Part shown: positions 46,658 through 55,698 of the stretch, in pieces | Layout of the letters: each line of letters starts with the position of its first letter | How positions within the stretch are numbered: the stretch's first letter is position 1 | Assembly (NCBI GenBank): GCA_935421135.1 | Contig: OW285195.1 | Coordinates: forward strand, 1,488,001 to 1,552,000 | Direction of reading: 5' to 3' | DNA: 64,000 bases | Source of the DNA: Bugulina stolonifera | Lineage: Eukaryota; Bryozoa; Gymnolaemata; Cheilostomatida; Bugulidae | Position numbers and translations under genes: made by a program | The notes under the pieces: generated by a model | Database searches by the model: none | Told to the model about the DNA's origin: nothing | The model's input: only the letters and a program-made list of their open reading frames with translations

Positions 46658-47390
46658 GAGGTCTAAAACGAACCGTCAGCACAACCTTTCCACTACGAAA
46701 TGAGACTCTCTCACCATCATCGCGCCTTATATCTATTTCAATGAGATCAGTACTGGTATTCGAGACTGGTGAATACTGTACATTAGAAAACTCTCGAAAC
46801 ACTGTACTATTTCTCTCAGTCTCAGTTATCGGAATGGTGCGTAAGAGAGGAACTAGACTATCCCCCACGAGTCTCGGTGCTACAACTGATGAGTATACGT
46901 AGAGTGAAGTGAAGCCTGCGTTGTTATCAGGAGAATTCGGACTGCGAGTTACCTCTGCTTCATAGACTTTATTAGGCTCAAATCCAAGGATCCAGGCTAC
47001 ATCTCTAGAAAGTCTTATTGAATGAGTATTTCCTCGTATCAAGATAAAAGACTCATTACGTAAAGCATCGTAGTAAAAGTTTACTTCATTTTCTAAAGAA
47101 AAGTTTATCAAAGATCTATTGATCTCCGTTAGCAGTTCTCCTATTGAACTATACCTTCCATTTCTGATATTACAACGTCGAGGTACACTCTCACTTGTAT
47201 TCTTTACTTCAACATAGCCGAGCTCGATATTCCTCCAAGAAACGGGATATTGTATATCGAGGAGTCCTACCTCCCATTGTGATGAAGGAAGATTAAGTGG
47301 CCTCGCTAACTTTGTCGTAAAGTGTGCATTAGTATTAGAAGCCTCTCCTCCAAGCAATACATTCGAGGTAAGTGTGACATTGAAGGCCAT
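46644..47390 (-). CDS. Polinton minor capsid protein (penton, single jelly roll)
   Basis: 248 residues. The opening (MAFNVTLTSNVLLGG, then TKLARPLNLPSSQWEVGLLD) fits the Polinton minor capsid family, which forms the pentameric vertices; IQYPVSWRN and FEPNKVYEAE also fit. Its start overlaps the 3' end of the integrase frame and its stop overlaps the next ORF by a few bases, so the genes are tightly packed. Confidence 0.85.
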   Translation of the reverse strand: MAFNVTLTSNVLLGGEASNTNAHFTTKLARPLNLPSSQWEVGLLDIQYPVSWRNIELGYVEVKNTSESVPRRCNIRNGRYSSIGELLTEINRSLINFSLENEVNFYYDALRNESFILIRGNTHSIRLSRDVAWILGFEPNKVYEAEVTRSPNSPDNNAGFTSLYVYSSVVAPRLVGDSLVPLLRTIPITETERNSTVFREFSNVQYSPVSNTSTDLIEIDIRRDDGERVSFRSGKVVLTVRFRPRGEV

Positions 47391-48519
47391 CTTTAGAGTG
47401 AGGATGATTACACAAGTTGTAGAGATTTATACTGTATAATACGAACTGGCTAGAATCAATCCAACTATTGAATGAGTCAGGATATCCCATCCACTTTACG
47501 AAACTTTCTTCTCTTCCCCGCCTTCTCCTCTTGCGTAAGACCTTTTCTACTTTAAACGTTTCGGGAAGGTCTACTCGCACCAACTCTTGACTGTAAAATG
47601 TCCCCTCAACATTTTCTCCATTCAGATCTTTTAATCTGTAAACTGGAGGAGATGTGTGCGAGAGAATGTCTTTGACAATGAAGATCTCAGTTGAATAGTT
47701 CGCTGTAAAACCACGGTCAAAGCTTCCACGAGCCATTGATATCCTTACATGATCTCCAGGTGTAAATGCTACCCTCTTTTTATTAACCCATCGTTCAGGG
47801 GATGATTCGAACAGGCGCATCCAAATATCTTCTTGATTATCTTCATCAACTTCATTAGGCTTCATACCTATAGAGCGATTAAAGCTGTTGTTATAGCTAG
47901 ATACCAAATCATCTAGATTGTCTAAGAATCGACCATCACCTCTGTAAGTTAAAAGTCTGTGAAGCTTTCCTCTCAACGTTCGATTAAAACGTTCAATAAG
48001 TGAAGCTTTTATAACCTCATTTTCTGAAGAAAAGTGGTTAACCTTGTTTTCTTGCAGAACCTCACGCACCCTTTGATTCATAAACTCTTTTCCCTTATCA
48101 GTCTGTAGTCTAGAGCATGTTTCTCTTTTAAAAAGAGATGAGAGTACTCTAGACACCGCTAGTCCTGATTTGTTAAGTAAAGGGAATACCCAAGCCTTTC
48201 TAGAAAAGACGTCTATGCAGGTGAGTAAAAATGTTACACCATCGTTCTGATCTTTGTGTGAGCGAACATCGACTAAGTCCGCTTGCATCTGCTCTCCAAC
48301 TCCAGCGACGATCGTCTTTCTTCTCAAAAATTTAGTCCTAATGGGGTAGTGTAGTGTGTACGCGTCTTGCCCCCTTAACCATCTATCAACATCATTCTTA
48401 TTCACACCCGGTGGGGAAGAATAGATCAACTTTCTCTTCCCACCAAAAGAAAGGGGTTGGGGTGGGGAGTAGTATATATCTCGCAAGGCTTCATCAACAC
48501 CTATTCGCTCATCAACCAT
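47335..48519 (-). CDS. Polinton integrase (rve) with C-terminal chromodomain
   Basis: 394 residues. The catalytic triad of the retroviral-type integrase core is intact: Asp81 (QADLVDV), Asp141 (LQTDKGKEF) and Glu176 (SLIERFNR), spacing D..60..D..35..E. An SH3-like segment (FTPGDHVRI, residues ~252-260) follows, then a chromodomain at ~322-358 (FKVEKVLRKRRR, FVKWMGYPDSFNSWI). It would join element ends to target DNA with a 6-bp stagger, matching the observed duplication. The last ~25 residues run past the chromodomain and overlap the minor capsid start. Its ATG overlaps the stop of the upstream ORF. Confidence 0.95.
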   Translation of the reverse strand: MVDERIGVDEALRDIYYSPPQPLSFGGKRKLIYSSPPGVNKNDVDRWLRGQDAYTLHYPIRTKFLRRKTIVAGVGEQMQADLVDVRSHKDQNDGVTFLLTCIDVFSRKAWVFPLLNKSGLAVSRVLSSLFKRETCSRLQTDKGKEFMNQRVREVLQENKVNHFSSENEVIKASLIERFNRTLRGKLHRLLTYRGDGRFLDNLDDLVSSYNNSFNRSIGMKPNEVDEDNQEDIWMRLFESSPERWVNKKRVAFTPGDHVRISMARGSFDRGFTANYSTEIFIVKDILSHTSPPVYRLKDLNGENVEGTFYSQELVRVDLPETFKVEKVLRKRRRRGREESFVKWMGYPDSFNSWIDSSQFVLYSINLYNLCNHPHSKDGLQCHTYLECIAWRRGF

Positions 48520-49240
48520 TTTCTATCTTTTCCTACTCTCTTGTGCACACCTTTATCCAAAGCTTGTTTAAATCTTGCTTGATGTTTCACTATATCTCTC
48601 CCCACTCGTTCACTCGCTTTTCTAGCATCTGATGTAGACCTAGTTATGACAGGACTTCTTCCACCCTTCTCATGTAGTTGTAGCCGATTAGACTCGTCTT
48701 TTTGCTCGTCTTTACGATTGAACGTCGTTGTGTAGTCTGAGGATCTAGCCTTATACCTCTTCCGTTTTATCCCTTGTCCAGAGATTTGCAGCTGAGGTAT
48801 TAGATGACGCTTACGCTCTCGCTCAAGTAATATCTGCCTGCTTCGTTCTTCCCCATTTCTATTTGATAGCAAAATATCAACGGGATCTTGTTCTAGGTAT
48901 TCTCTCTCCTGTCTTACTCTAGGTTGGTGTATTGACTCTCGCACCCCTCCAAGACCAGTGCTAATACTATCCAACTGACTGAAGAGGTCTCGCTGGGGTT
49001 GACGAGATCTTTTTAATTCTTTTAAAAACTTACTCATATTATGGGTATGTTGTTCAAGTTGAGAGTATACATCTTTTGAGGAATCTTTAAGGTTAGAGTG
49101 AATATCTTCTCTCGTCTTTTCAGCTAAAACCAAGTCTGGATTTTGAGAGAGAGAGGTAGGTACAACCCCCTTTTTTTTTCTACAGAGTCGTAGTCATCTT
49201 TACTAATGAGAATGTATTTTTTAGAAAATCTGAGAGCCAT
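48501..49240 (-). pseudogene. Polinton basic coiled-coil protein, frame broken at an A9 run
   Basis: A start at 49240 gives an N-terminus MALRFSKKYILISKDDYDSV. At an A9-G5 run (about 49171-49184) the frame must step back one base to enter the long frame that ends at 48501 with LMSE. That second frame has no ATG of its own near its start (a TTG at 49133 only). The body is highly charged with Gln-rich helices (EDIHSNLKDSSKDVYSQLEQ), RRRK-type basic patches and a Ser/Arg tail. No family is recognised; a core or scaffold protein is possible. The break may be a mutation, a homopolymer sequencing error or recoding. Confidence 0.55.
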
Positions 49241-49251
49241 TATCTTTGTGA

Positions 49252-49610
49252 CTATCTTCGTCCTCCAAGAAGTCCACCAACTAATCCTATTAGAGGTTTG
49301 AGAAGAAGTCCAAGAAATCCCCCTCGCTGTAGAATTACCTTTTTTCTCTTAGAGTGGTACGTGAGTTGATAAGATCTTCAATTGCCCTTCTACATGTATG
49401 TCGACGTAAAGAGGTCAACTGAGTGGGTGTTAGCTGAACATTGCCTATTAATACATTCCGAGCGCATTCGACAAGCGCTAATACAAGATCCTTGTTTGCC
49501 TCAGAGATTGTTGCATTTCTAACGCTAGCTCTAGCTCTGGATAGTGCTAAAATGCTCAAGGCGTTTCTTCTTAATCGTGTTGACATACTCGGTGAATTTA
49601 CGTATCTCAT
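49252..49610 (-). pseudogene. Polinton small basic hydrophobic protein, frame broken at an A6 run
   Basis: The first 91 codons (49610-49335) encode a basic helical protein with LVECARNVLIGNVQLTPTQL and SLRRHTCRR; it ends REKR-stop. A -1 step at the A6 run (49337-49342) opens a tail to the TAG at 49252, rich in Gly and Leu with a GGFLGLLLKP motif. This pairing of a basic RRH segment with a Gly-Leu hydrophobic tail is common in small Polinton and adintovirus virion proteins, so the tail probably belongs to the gene. The A-run gives a slippery sequence, but only one tRNA would re-pair well. Confidence 0.6.
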
Positions 49611-49674
49611 ATCTGAACGTGTACTCTCTCTTCAAATCCTAAGTTCGAAATGGTGATGGAGTGGTGAGTATGCT

Positions 49675-50331
49675 TTACTTATAGGAAGTGTTATTGGGAA
49701 TGTAGGCAGCCATTGGCAAATGTCTAGAAGCGAAATTTCCAATTAATCGAGCCCACTCGGGAGTTTCTTGTCTCAGATTGATAAAAAAATATGAATGAGG
49801 TTCACGCGTAGCATCCCCAAATGCTTCCTGCACAGCTTTCATACTTTGAGGGAATGCTTGTTTAGCAAGGTTAGACACGGATACTCCATCTCTAGGATTT
49901 TTAAACAGAAAAAAGTACTGCGAGTTTATAGAGACTGTCCTATTATCTTTAGGGAAAAGATTTTGTAGGAGAAAAAAGACGCTTATGTTAAGATGATGAC
50001 TAAATTTGGTAAATATGGCATTAATAGATTCTTTTCCTCCGACTTCTCCCATCAAGTCATCTATAATGAGCCATCGAATATTTCCATCTCGAGGGATGTC
50101 ATTCTCCACATCAATCATCCCGCTATGAAAGTGTACCCTGTCTTTAAATTCGTCGAACCGAGGTTGCCACACACCATAGCAGTATATAATATCCATAGGA
50201 GTTGGGGTAGATACTTCAGCGACTCTATTAATGAGATTGAACAAGAGTTCCGTTTTTCCACTCCCTGTAGGTCCGCATACTAGTGCTGTGAAAGGGTTCT
50301 TAAGACGAAGATCTGTTTCTCGCTGTGACAT
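49675..50331 (-). CDS. Polinton genome-packaging ATPase (FtsK/HerA, A32-like)
   Basis: 218 residues. Walker A at residues 20-27 (GPTGSGKT) and Walker B with WLIIDD (Asp91-Asp92), followed by HHLNISVFFLLQNLF, where the sensor Gln of A32-like ATPases is expected. It would pump DNA into the capsid. The ORF is intact. Its start overlaps the end of the membrane-protein ORF by about 30 nt in another frame. Confidence 0.92.
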   Translation of the reverse strand: MSQRETDLRLKNPFTALVCGPTGSGKTELLFNLINRVAEVSTPTPMDIIYCYGVWQPRFDEFKDRVHFHSGMIDVENDIPRDGNIRWLIIDDLMGEVGGKESINAIFTKFSHHLNISVFFLLQNLFPKDNRTVSINSQYFFLFKNPRDGVSVSNLAKQAFPQSMKAVQEAFGDATREPHSYFFINLRQETPEWARLIGNFASRHLPMAAYIPNNTSYK

Positions 50332-50653
50332 TGTAGTTACTCACTTGAATGCCTGAGGGTCTTATGATGCTTTTCTCACTCTCTTCAGCTTTAAGTAGAG
50401 TCATATTAGCTCTCAAATAAGTATAAGCATAATAAAATCCGACTATGAATAAGAGTAGAACAAGAAGTGTCATAGCTAGATGAAGAGGTCGCCTCTTTTT
50501 CCTAACTTTATTATCAACTCTCACGTTAGAGTCATCGTCAACTTTTTCTACATTTTCTAAAACAATCTCTACAACATCTCGTAGCAAACCATCTGCAACA
50601 TCACCACACTCTAGCCCTTTGTTCTCCACTTGTTGTCTCTCTAACATCTTCAA
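50300..50653 (-). CDS. Polinton single-pass membrane protein, unknown
   Basis: 117 residues: acidic head, basic RKKRRPLHLA, one strong membrane span (MTLLVLLLFIVGFYYAYTYL, residues ~60-79), short Asn-containing tail. No family recognised. Membrane proteins of this size are common in Polinton and virophage genomes next to the ATPase; a role in an inner virion membrane or in egress is speculation. Confidence 0.6.
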   Translation of the reverse strand: MKMLERQQVENKGLECGDVADGLLRDVVEIVLENVEKVDDDSNVRVDNKVRKKRRPLHLAMTLLVLLLFIVGFYYAYTYLRANMTLLKAEESEKSIIRPSGIQVSNYNVTARNRSSS

Positions 50654-50688
50654 GGCTTTTGATAGATGAATCTACTTTCACTACATTT

Positions 50689-51981
50689 TTATGCATCGCT
50701 AGTAGGTACCCACAAGGGTAGTGGTAATGAGTCTTCACTACTTTCTTCTTCTTCTTCTTGTATAAAAGGAATTTGAAAGTTAGGAATAATACTAGATGTT
50801 TTTTGATCAAGCTCACTACTCTCATCTCGCTCCTCTCTTTCTTCTTCATTACTAGATTTAATTACTTTAACATCCTCAACTTGTATTCTCTCTCTCTCTA
50901 TTATTTCTCCTTCACCAATGACAGTCTGTATTTTTTCCTCTATCACTCTCTCTTCTATTTGTTCATCTCTTCCATTAGGAAGATTAGTCACTAAATTTTC
51001 ATCATCACCTTCTGTAATAAGCTCTAGTTGCTCCACCTTCTCTTCAAAGTCTACCTCTATTATCTTTCTATCAACTGGTGTTGGTGCATGGGGTGTATCT
51101 TCAACTCTAGAAGAGGGGAGTGGGTCTTTTTCAAAATCTACTTCCAACAGACTACTATCAACTGGTGAGGATGTGTGAGAAATGTAGTCTTCTTCTCTAG
51201 AAGGAGAGGTTGTCTTTCTTTTTTTTGATGGAATAGAGAAGTGTGCTGCATAGACATGTCTCCTAGATCTTATAATACTCCCTGTAATGTCTATATCATC
51301 AACTCCTCTCCTGTTTCGTGTTTTTTGTCTTTCATCTTCTAGCTTACGTCTTCTTGCTCCACGCTCTAAGATATTTAAAACTCTATAGAATAGTTCATAT
51401 TTCGCACGTTCACGCTGAGGCTCATTATCTATGTAGATAAAAATGTTTAGTAGGTATACTATATTAGTAGGAGTGAATCTGATTATCTCCACCATCTCCT
51501 TCACGTTTGCCTTAATCTGTCCAGGTAGCTCCATCTCATCGATAATATACTGAATGTCATACTTTCGTACTTCATCATGAGGTCTACGTGGTAGTCCCCT
51601 TTTAATTACAGTCCATCTAGTCTTAAAGTCGTTAAAAGAGAGGGCACGCTCTCTAAAGTCTTTCCCCACTCCTGTGTAGAGATATCTCACCGATTGAATA
51701 ATTCCCATGATGTAAAAGCAGATCTCATTTATAACCTCACACTTTGCATTTTGATCTACGAAGAACCACATCCAAGGACTGTTCGTTGTATCCATGTTTC
51801 TACTGATCACATAGTCCCACACAGACTTTGGAAGAACATCTTTTAAGAGTATCTGTATTCCTTCCTCTTGTAGCTCTGCTATATTCTTCATCCTCTGTGT
51901 AGATTGCTCTTCTTCCACTAGACTATCTCTCTCACTATATTCTTCCACTAGACTATCTCTCTCACTAGCTCTTATGAGCAT
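50689..51981 (-). CDS. Unrecognised 430-residue protein, first gene of the Polinton
   Basis: The N-terminal half (about residues 30-225) looks globular, with many Trp/Tyr/Ile: LPKSVWDYVI, SPWMWFFVDQ, FTPTNIVYLLNIFIYIDN. A basic linker (RRRKLEDERQ, KKRKT) follows, then a long acidic Glu/Ser-rich tail ending LPLPLWVPTS. The N-terminus contains SERDSLVEE twice, from a 27-bp DNA duplication, so the ATG at 51891 (MKNIAELQEE) could be the original start. It is the most upstream gene, next to a TATA box. No polymerase, primase, helicase or nuclease motif is visible. It may be an early or replication-associated protein by position only. Confidence 0.6.
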   Translation of the reverse strand: MLIRASERDSLVEEYSERDSLVEEEQSTQRMKNIAELQEEGIQILLKDVLPKSVWDYVISRNMDTTNSPWMWFFVDQNAKCEVINEICFYIMGIIQSVRYLYTGVGKDFRERALSFNDFKTRWTVIKRGLPRRPHDEVRKYDIQYIIDEMELPGQIKANVKEMVEIIRFTPTNIVYLLNIFIYIDNEPQRERAKYELFYRVLNILERGARRRKLEDERQKTRNRRGVDDIDITGSIIRSRRHVYAAHFSIPSKKRKTTSPSREEDYISHTSSPVDSSLLEVDFEKDPLPSSRVEDTPHAPTPVDRKIIEVDFEEKVEQLELITEGDDENLVTNLPNGRDEQIEERVIEEKIQTVIGEGEIIERERIQVEDVKVIKSSNEEEREERDESSELDQKTSSIIPNFQIPFIQEEEEESSEDSLPLPLWVPTSDA

Positions 51982-52009
51982 TGTGACTTTTCTAAGAGAT
52001 GTGTGCCAC

Positions 52010-52016
52010 TTTTATA
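52010..52016 (-). promoter_or_regulatory. TATA box upstream of the 430-residue ORF
   Basis: TATAAAA on the minus strand, about 30 nt before the ATG at 51981. Transcription would then start at or just before that ATG, which favours a downstream ATG (51891) if this is the real promoter. It lies between the G-rich array and the gene block. Confidence 0.5.
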
Positions 52017-52074
52017 GCAGAAGTCCCTCCCACCTCTCAAACTTCTCTCACTAAGACCTGAGAGGATTGGAGAG

Positions 52075-53850
52075 GGGTGGGAGGTAGTTAGAGAGGTGTA
52101 GGAGGGTTGGAGGGGGTTGGAGGGGGTCGGAGAGGGTTGGAGGGTATCGGAGGAGGGTGGGAGGGGGTCAGAGAGGGCTGGAGAGAGTTGGAGGAGGGTG
52201 GGAGGGGGTCGGAGAAGGTGGGAGGAGGTTGGAAAAGGTCGGAGGAGGGTGGGAGGGGGTCGGAGAGGGTGGGAGAGGGTTGGAGGAGGGTGGGAGAGGG
52301 TCGAAGGAGGGTGGGAGAGGGTTGGAGGAGGTTGGGAGAGGGTCAGAGGGTGTCGGAGAGGGTCGGAGGAGGGTGGGAGGGGGTCGGAGAGGGTGGGAGG
52401 GGGTCGGAGATGGTCGGAGGAGGGTGGGAGGGGGTCGGAGAGGGTCGGAGGAGGGTGGGAGGGGGTTGGAGAGGGTCGGAGGAGGGTGGGAGGGGGTCGG
52501 AGGAGGGTGGGAGGGGGTCGGAGAGGGTGGGAGGGGGTCGGAGGAGGGTGGGAGGGGGTCGGAGAGGGTCGGAGAAGGGTGGGAGGGGGTCGGAGAGGGT
52601 GGGAGAGGCTCGGAGATGGTTGGAGAAGGGTGAGAGGGGGCCGGAGGGGGTGGGAGGGGGTCGGAGGAGGGTGGGAGGTGGTCAGAGATGGTCGGAGGAG
52701 GGTGGGAGGGGGTCGGAGAGGGTAGGAGGGGCTTGGAGATGGTTGGAGGAGGGTGAGAGGGGGTCGGAAGGGGTGGGAGGGGGTCGGAGGAGGGTGGGAG
52801 GGGGTCGGAGAGGGTCGGAGGAGGGTGGGAGGGGGTCGGAGAGGGTCGGAGGGGCTCGGAGATGGTTGGATGAGGGTGGGAGAGGGTCGAAGGGGGGTCG
52901 GAGGGGGTCGGAGAGGGTGGGAGGGGCTTGGAGATGGTCGGAGGAGGGTGGGAGAGGGTCGGAGGGGGTGGGAGGGGGTCGGAGGAGGGTGGGAGGGGGT
53001 CGGAGGAGGGTGGGAGGGGGTCGGAAAGTGTCGGAGGGGCTCGGAGATGGTCAGAGAGGGGTGGGAGGGGGGTTGGAGAGGGTGGCCCTCTCCAACCTCA
53101 CCCACCCCTTTCCGACTCCCTCCGACCCCCTAACACCCCTCTCCGACCCCCTCCCACCCTCCTCCGACCCCCTCCCACCCTCCTCCGACCCTCTCCGACC
53201 CCCTCCGACCCCCTCCCACCCTCCTCCGACCATCTCCGAGCCCTTCCCACCCTCTCCGACCCCCTCCCACCCTCATCCGACCCTCTCCGACCTCCTCCCA
53301 CCCTCCTTCGAACCCCTCCAACCTCCTCCCACCCTCTCCGACCCCCTCCCACCCTCCTCCAACCATCTCCAACCCTCTCCGACGCCCTCCCACCCTCCTC
53401 CAACCCCATCCAACCCTCTCCCACCCTCCTCCGACCCCCTCCCACCCTCCTCCCACCCTCCTCCGACCATCTCCGAGCCCCTCCCACCCTCTCCGACCCC
53501 CTCCCACCCTCCTCCGACCCTCTCTGACCCCCTCCGACCCTCTCCCACTCTCCTCCGACCCTCTCCCACCCTCCTCCAACCCTCCCCGACCCTCTCCGAC
53601 CCCCTCCCACCCTCCTTCGACCCCCTCCAACCTCCTCCCACCCTCTCCGACCCCCTCCCATCCTCCTCCAACCATCTCCAACCCTCTCCGACGCCCTCCC
53701 ACCCTCCTCCAACCCCATCCAACCCTCTCCCACCCTCCTCCGACCCTCTCTGACCCCCTCCCACCCTCCTCCGACCCCCTCCCACCCTCCTCCGACCCTC
53801 TCCCACCCTCCTCCGACCCTCTCCAACCCTCTCCGACCCCTCCAACCTTC
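52075..53850. repeat. G-rich array that inverts at about 53088, inside the Polinton
   Basis: From 52075 to ~53083 the plus strand is (gtcggaggagggtgggaggg)-type repeats; from ~53090 to 53850 it is the complement (ccctcccaccctcctccgac). The switch is at gggtggccctctcc. The G-rich strand has hundreds of GGG runs spaced 1-5 nt, ideal for G-quadruplexes, and the two halves could pair as a ~750-bp hairpin. Long Pro/Ser or Gly/Arg frames on both strands come from the repeat and change frame freely; not coding. Confidence 0.92.
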
Positions 53851-54751
53851 AAAATCTACCTCTTTCCTCTTAATAATTCTATAAAAAGTCCTAACCTTAA
53901 AAAGGCCTCTTTAACCTTAAAATGCCCCTTTTAGCTGATTGGTTAAGGAATTTTTGAGCAAAAACATATAAAAACAAAAGTTTTTCTGGTTGGGCCTCAT
54001 TCCAAGAACTAAAGTTGAAGAAAGGCAAATCTGTATTGAAAAAAGTTCTACTTTCTTACAAAAATTAGAAGTCCAAAAGTCTAGTGAATATACTGAACTA
54101 CAACAATGGCGAGCAATATTTACCTTATTTTTCTAGTAATTTTTCTAGTAATTTTTTCTAGTAATTTTCTCTGAATGATAAGATTTTTTGCTCTACATTT
54201 TTATTTGTTGTATTCTCACTTCTTTTACATTTTTTTATCTTTTAATTATAGACTTTTTGTTACCTTTTAATTTTAGGCTTATTGCAATGACAAAAACACT
54301 GAATCGATTGTTTCAATCAAGCGAAATATGAAGGTGGTAGCTCAAGTAAGTGTTTTTACCCTACCGTTTTGAATATATAGCTGTACACATTACTCTCTAC
54401 TGTCTCTATTATGTTTTCTAATCTTTCTTCATTAATTTCTCAAACATTTTATTCACATTTTCTTTTTTCATTTTCTCTTTACCAGGCTAAACTAAATAAC
54501 AATAGAGGGAGGATATTGAGTGAATTATACACCTTTCGCTTCTATATTTATAGTTTTAAATTTATAATTTCAAACAAAATATACACATTTATACTTTCTA
54601 GCGAATACGATATTATGACCTTTCTATATAGTTTCAGTTATGTACTTTTTTCTACTCTATACTTTCCATTTTTTTTCTATTCTATACTTTCTATCATTAT
54701 ATACTTTCTTACGAATACAATAAAATAAACGTATTATTAATCGACCATTTT
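53851..54751. other. Polinton AT-rich segment without supported gene
   Basis: About 900 bp between the G-rich array and the right inverted repeat. A 105-codon plus-strand frame (54411-54728) is Phe/Ser/Tyr-rich and not convincing. Near 54680-54745 lies a second, partial copy of the inner end of the inverted repeat. No trace of polymerase B. Confidence 0.6.
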
Positions 54752-55414
54752 TTTCTATTCTATACTTTCTATCCTTATATACTTTCTAAGGAATACGATG
54801 AAATATACGTATTATTAATCGAAACCCAAAAACATGGTGATACGAATTTCAAAACCCCGGGGAAATAGTCGGGAAGAACGCGACGGGTCCCGGGCGGGAG
54901 GGACCCGGCTGGCGGCCGGCTCCCACCCCTCGTCCACAGTCGATTGGTCAAAGGGTCGGGGCGGAGATTCCGAGGTTTGAGGGCGGGGCTTGGAATAGGA
55001 GAGGCGGGGGACGGGGTCGGTGGCGATCATTCGAGAGGCGTGGAGAGAAGAGGCGCGAGGGAGAGGTTGGAGAGTTTTAAGAGAATCGAGGACGGGGACG
55101 TTTCATTCGAGGTAAGTTTTTTTTGGAGATTTTTTTCGTTCGCGGTTAGGATTATTTTTTGAGATTTTTCGGTCGCGGTTAGGAAAATTTTTGGAGATTT
55201 TTCGTTCGCGGTTAGGAAATTTTTTGAGGAGGAAACGCTCAGTTCCGGAGCGCGACCTTGGCAAGGTCGTGGGGAAATTTTGGCTAGTTCCGGTGTCCTT
55301 GACGAAGGTCACGGAGGGTGGTGGCTCCTGATTGGTCAGAATCCGAAATACGGCTCTGTGATTGGCTGAATCCGTGGGGAAATGTCTGTGCAGATCTGCA
55401 CTGATATTACTACT
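54752..55414. repeat. Polinton right terminal inverted repeat
   Basis: Near-perfect reverse complement of 43492-44155, with a few substitutions and small indels; ends ..TACTACT at 55414 followed by the target duplication tatgta. Confidence 0.93.

Positions 55415-55698
<284 letters not shown>

Larger units (their letters stand above)
43492..55414 (-). mobile_element. Complete Polinton/Maverick element lacking DNA polymerase B (11.9 kb)
   Basis: Bounded by ~660-bp terminal inverted repeats starting AGTAGTA at both ends and by a perfect 6-bp target duplication (tatgta), both Polinton hallmarks. The genes, all on the minus strand from right to left: 430-residue protein, membrane protein, FtsK/HerA-type ATPase, two small basic proteins, integrase, minor capsid, glycine-rich virion-type protein, major capsid, protease. 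Canonical Polintons also carry a protein-primed polymerase B of about 1,000 residues; none is present in any frame. Two genes have -1 frame breaks, so this copy may be inactive unless these are recoding sites or sequence errors. Confidence 0.95.

Noticed and set aside
51972..53852. Pro/Ser-rich and Gly/Arg-rich ORFs of 190-548 codons on both strands in the Polinton
   Set aside because: Frames come from the G-rich repeat, overlap each other in all frames and switch at the inversion point; the minus one also runs across the TATA box.
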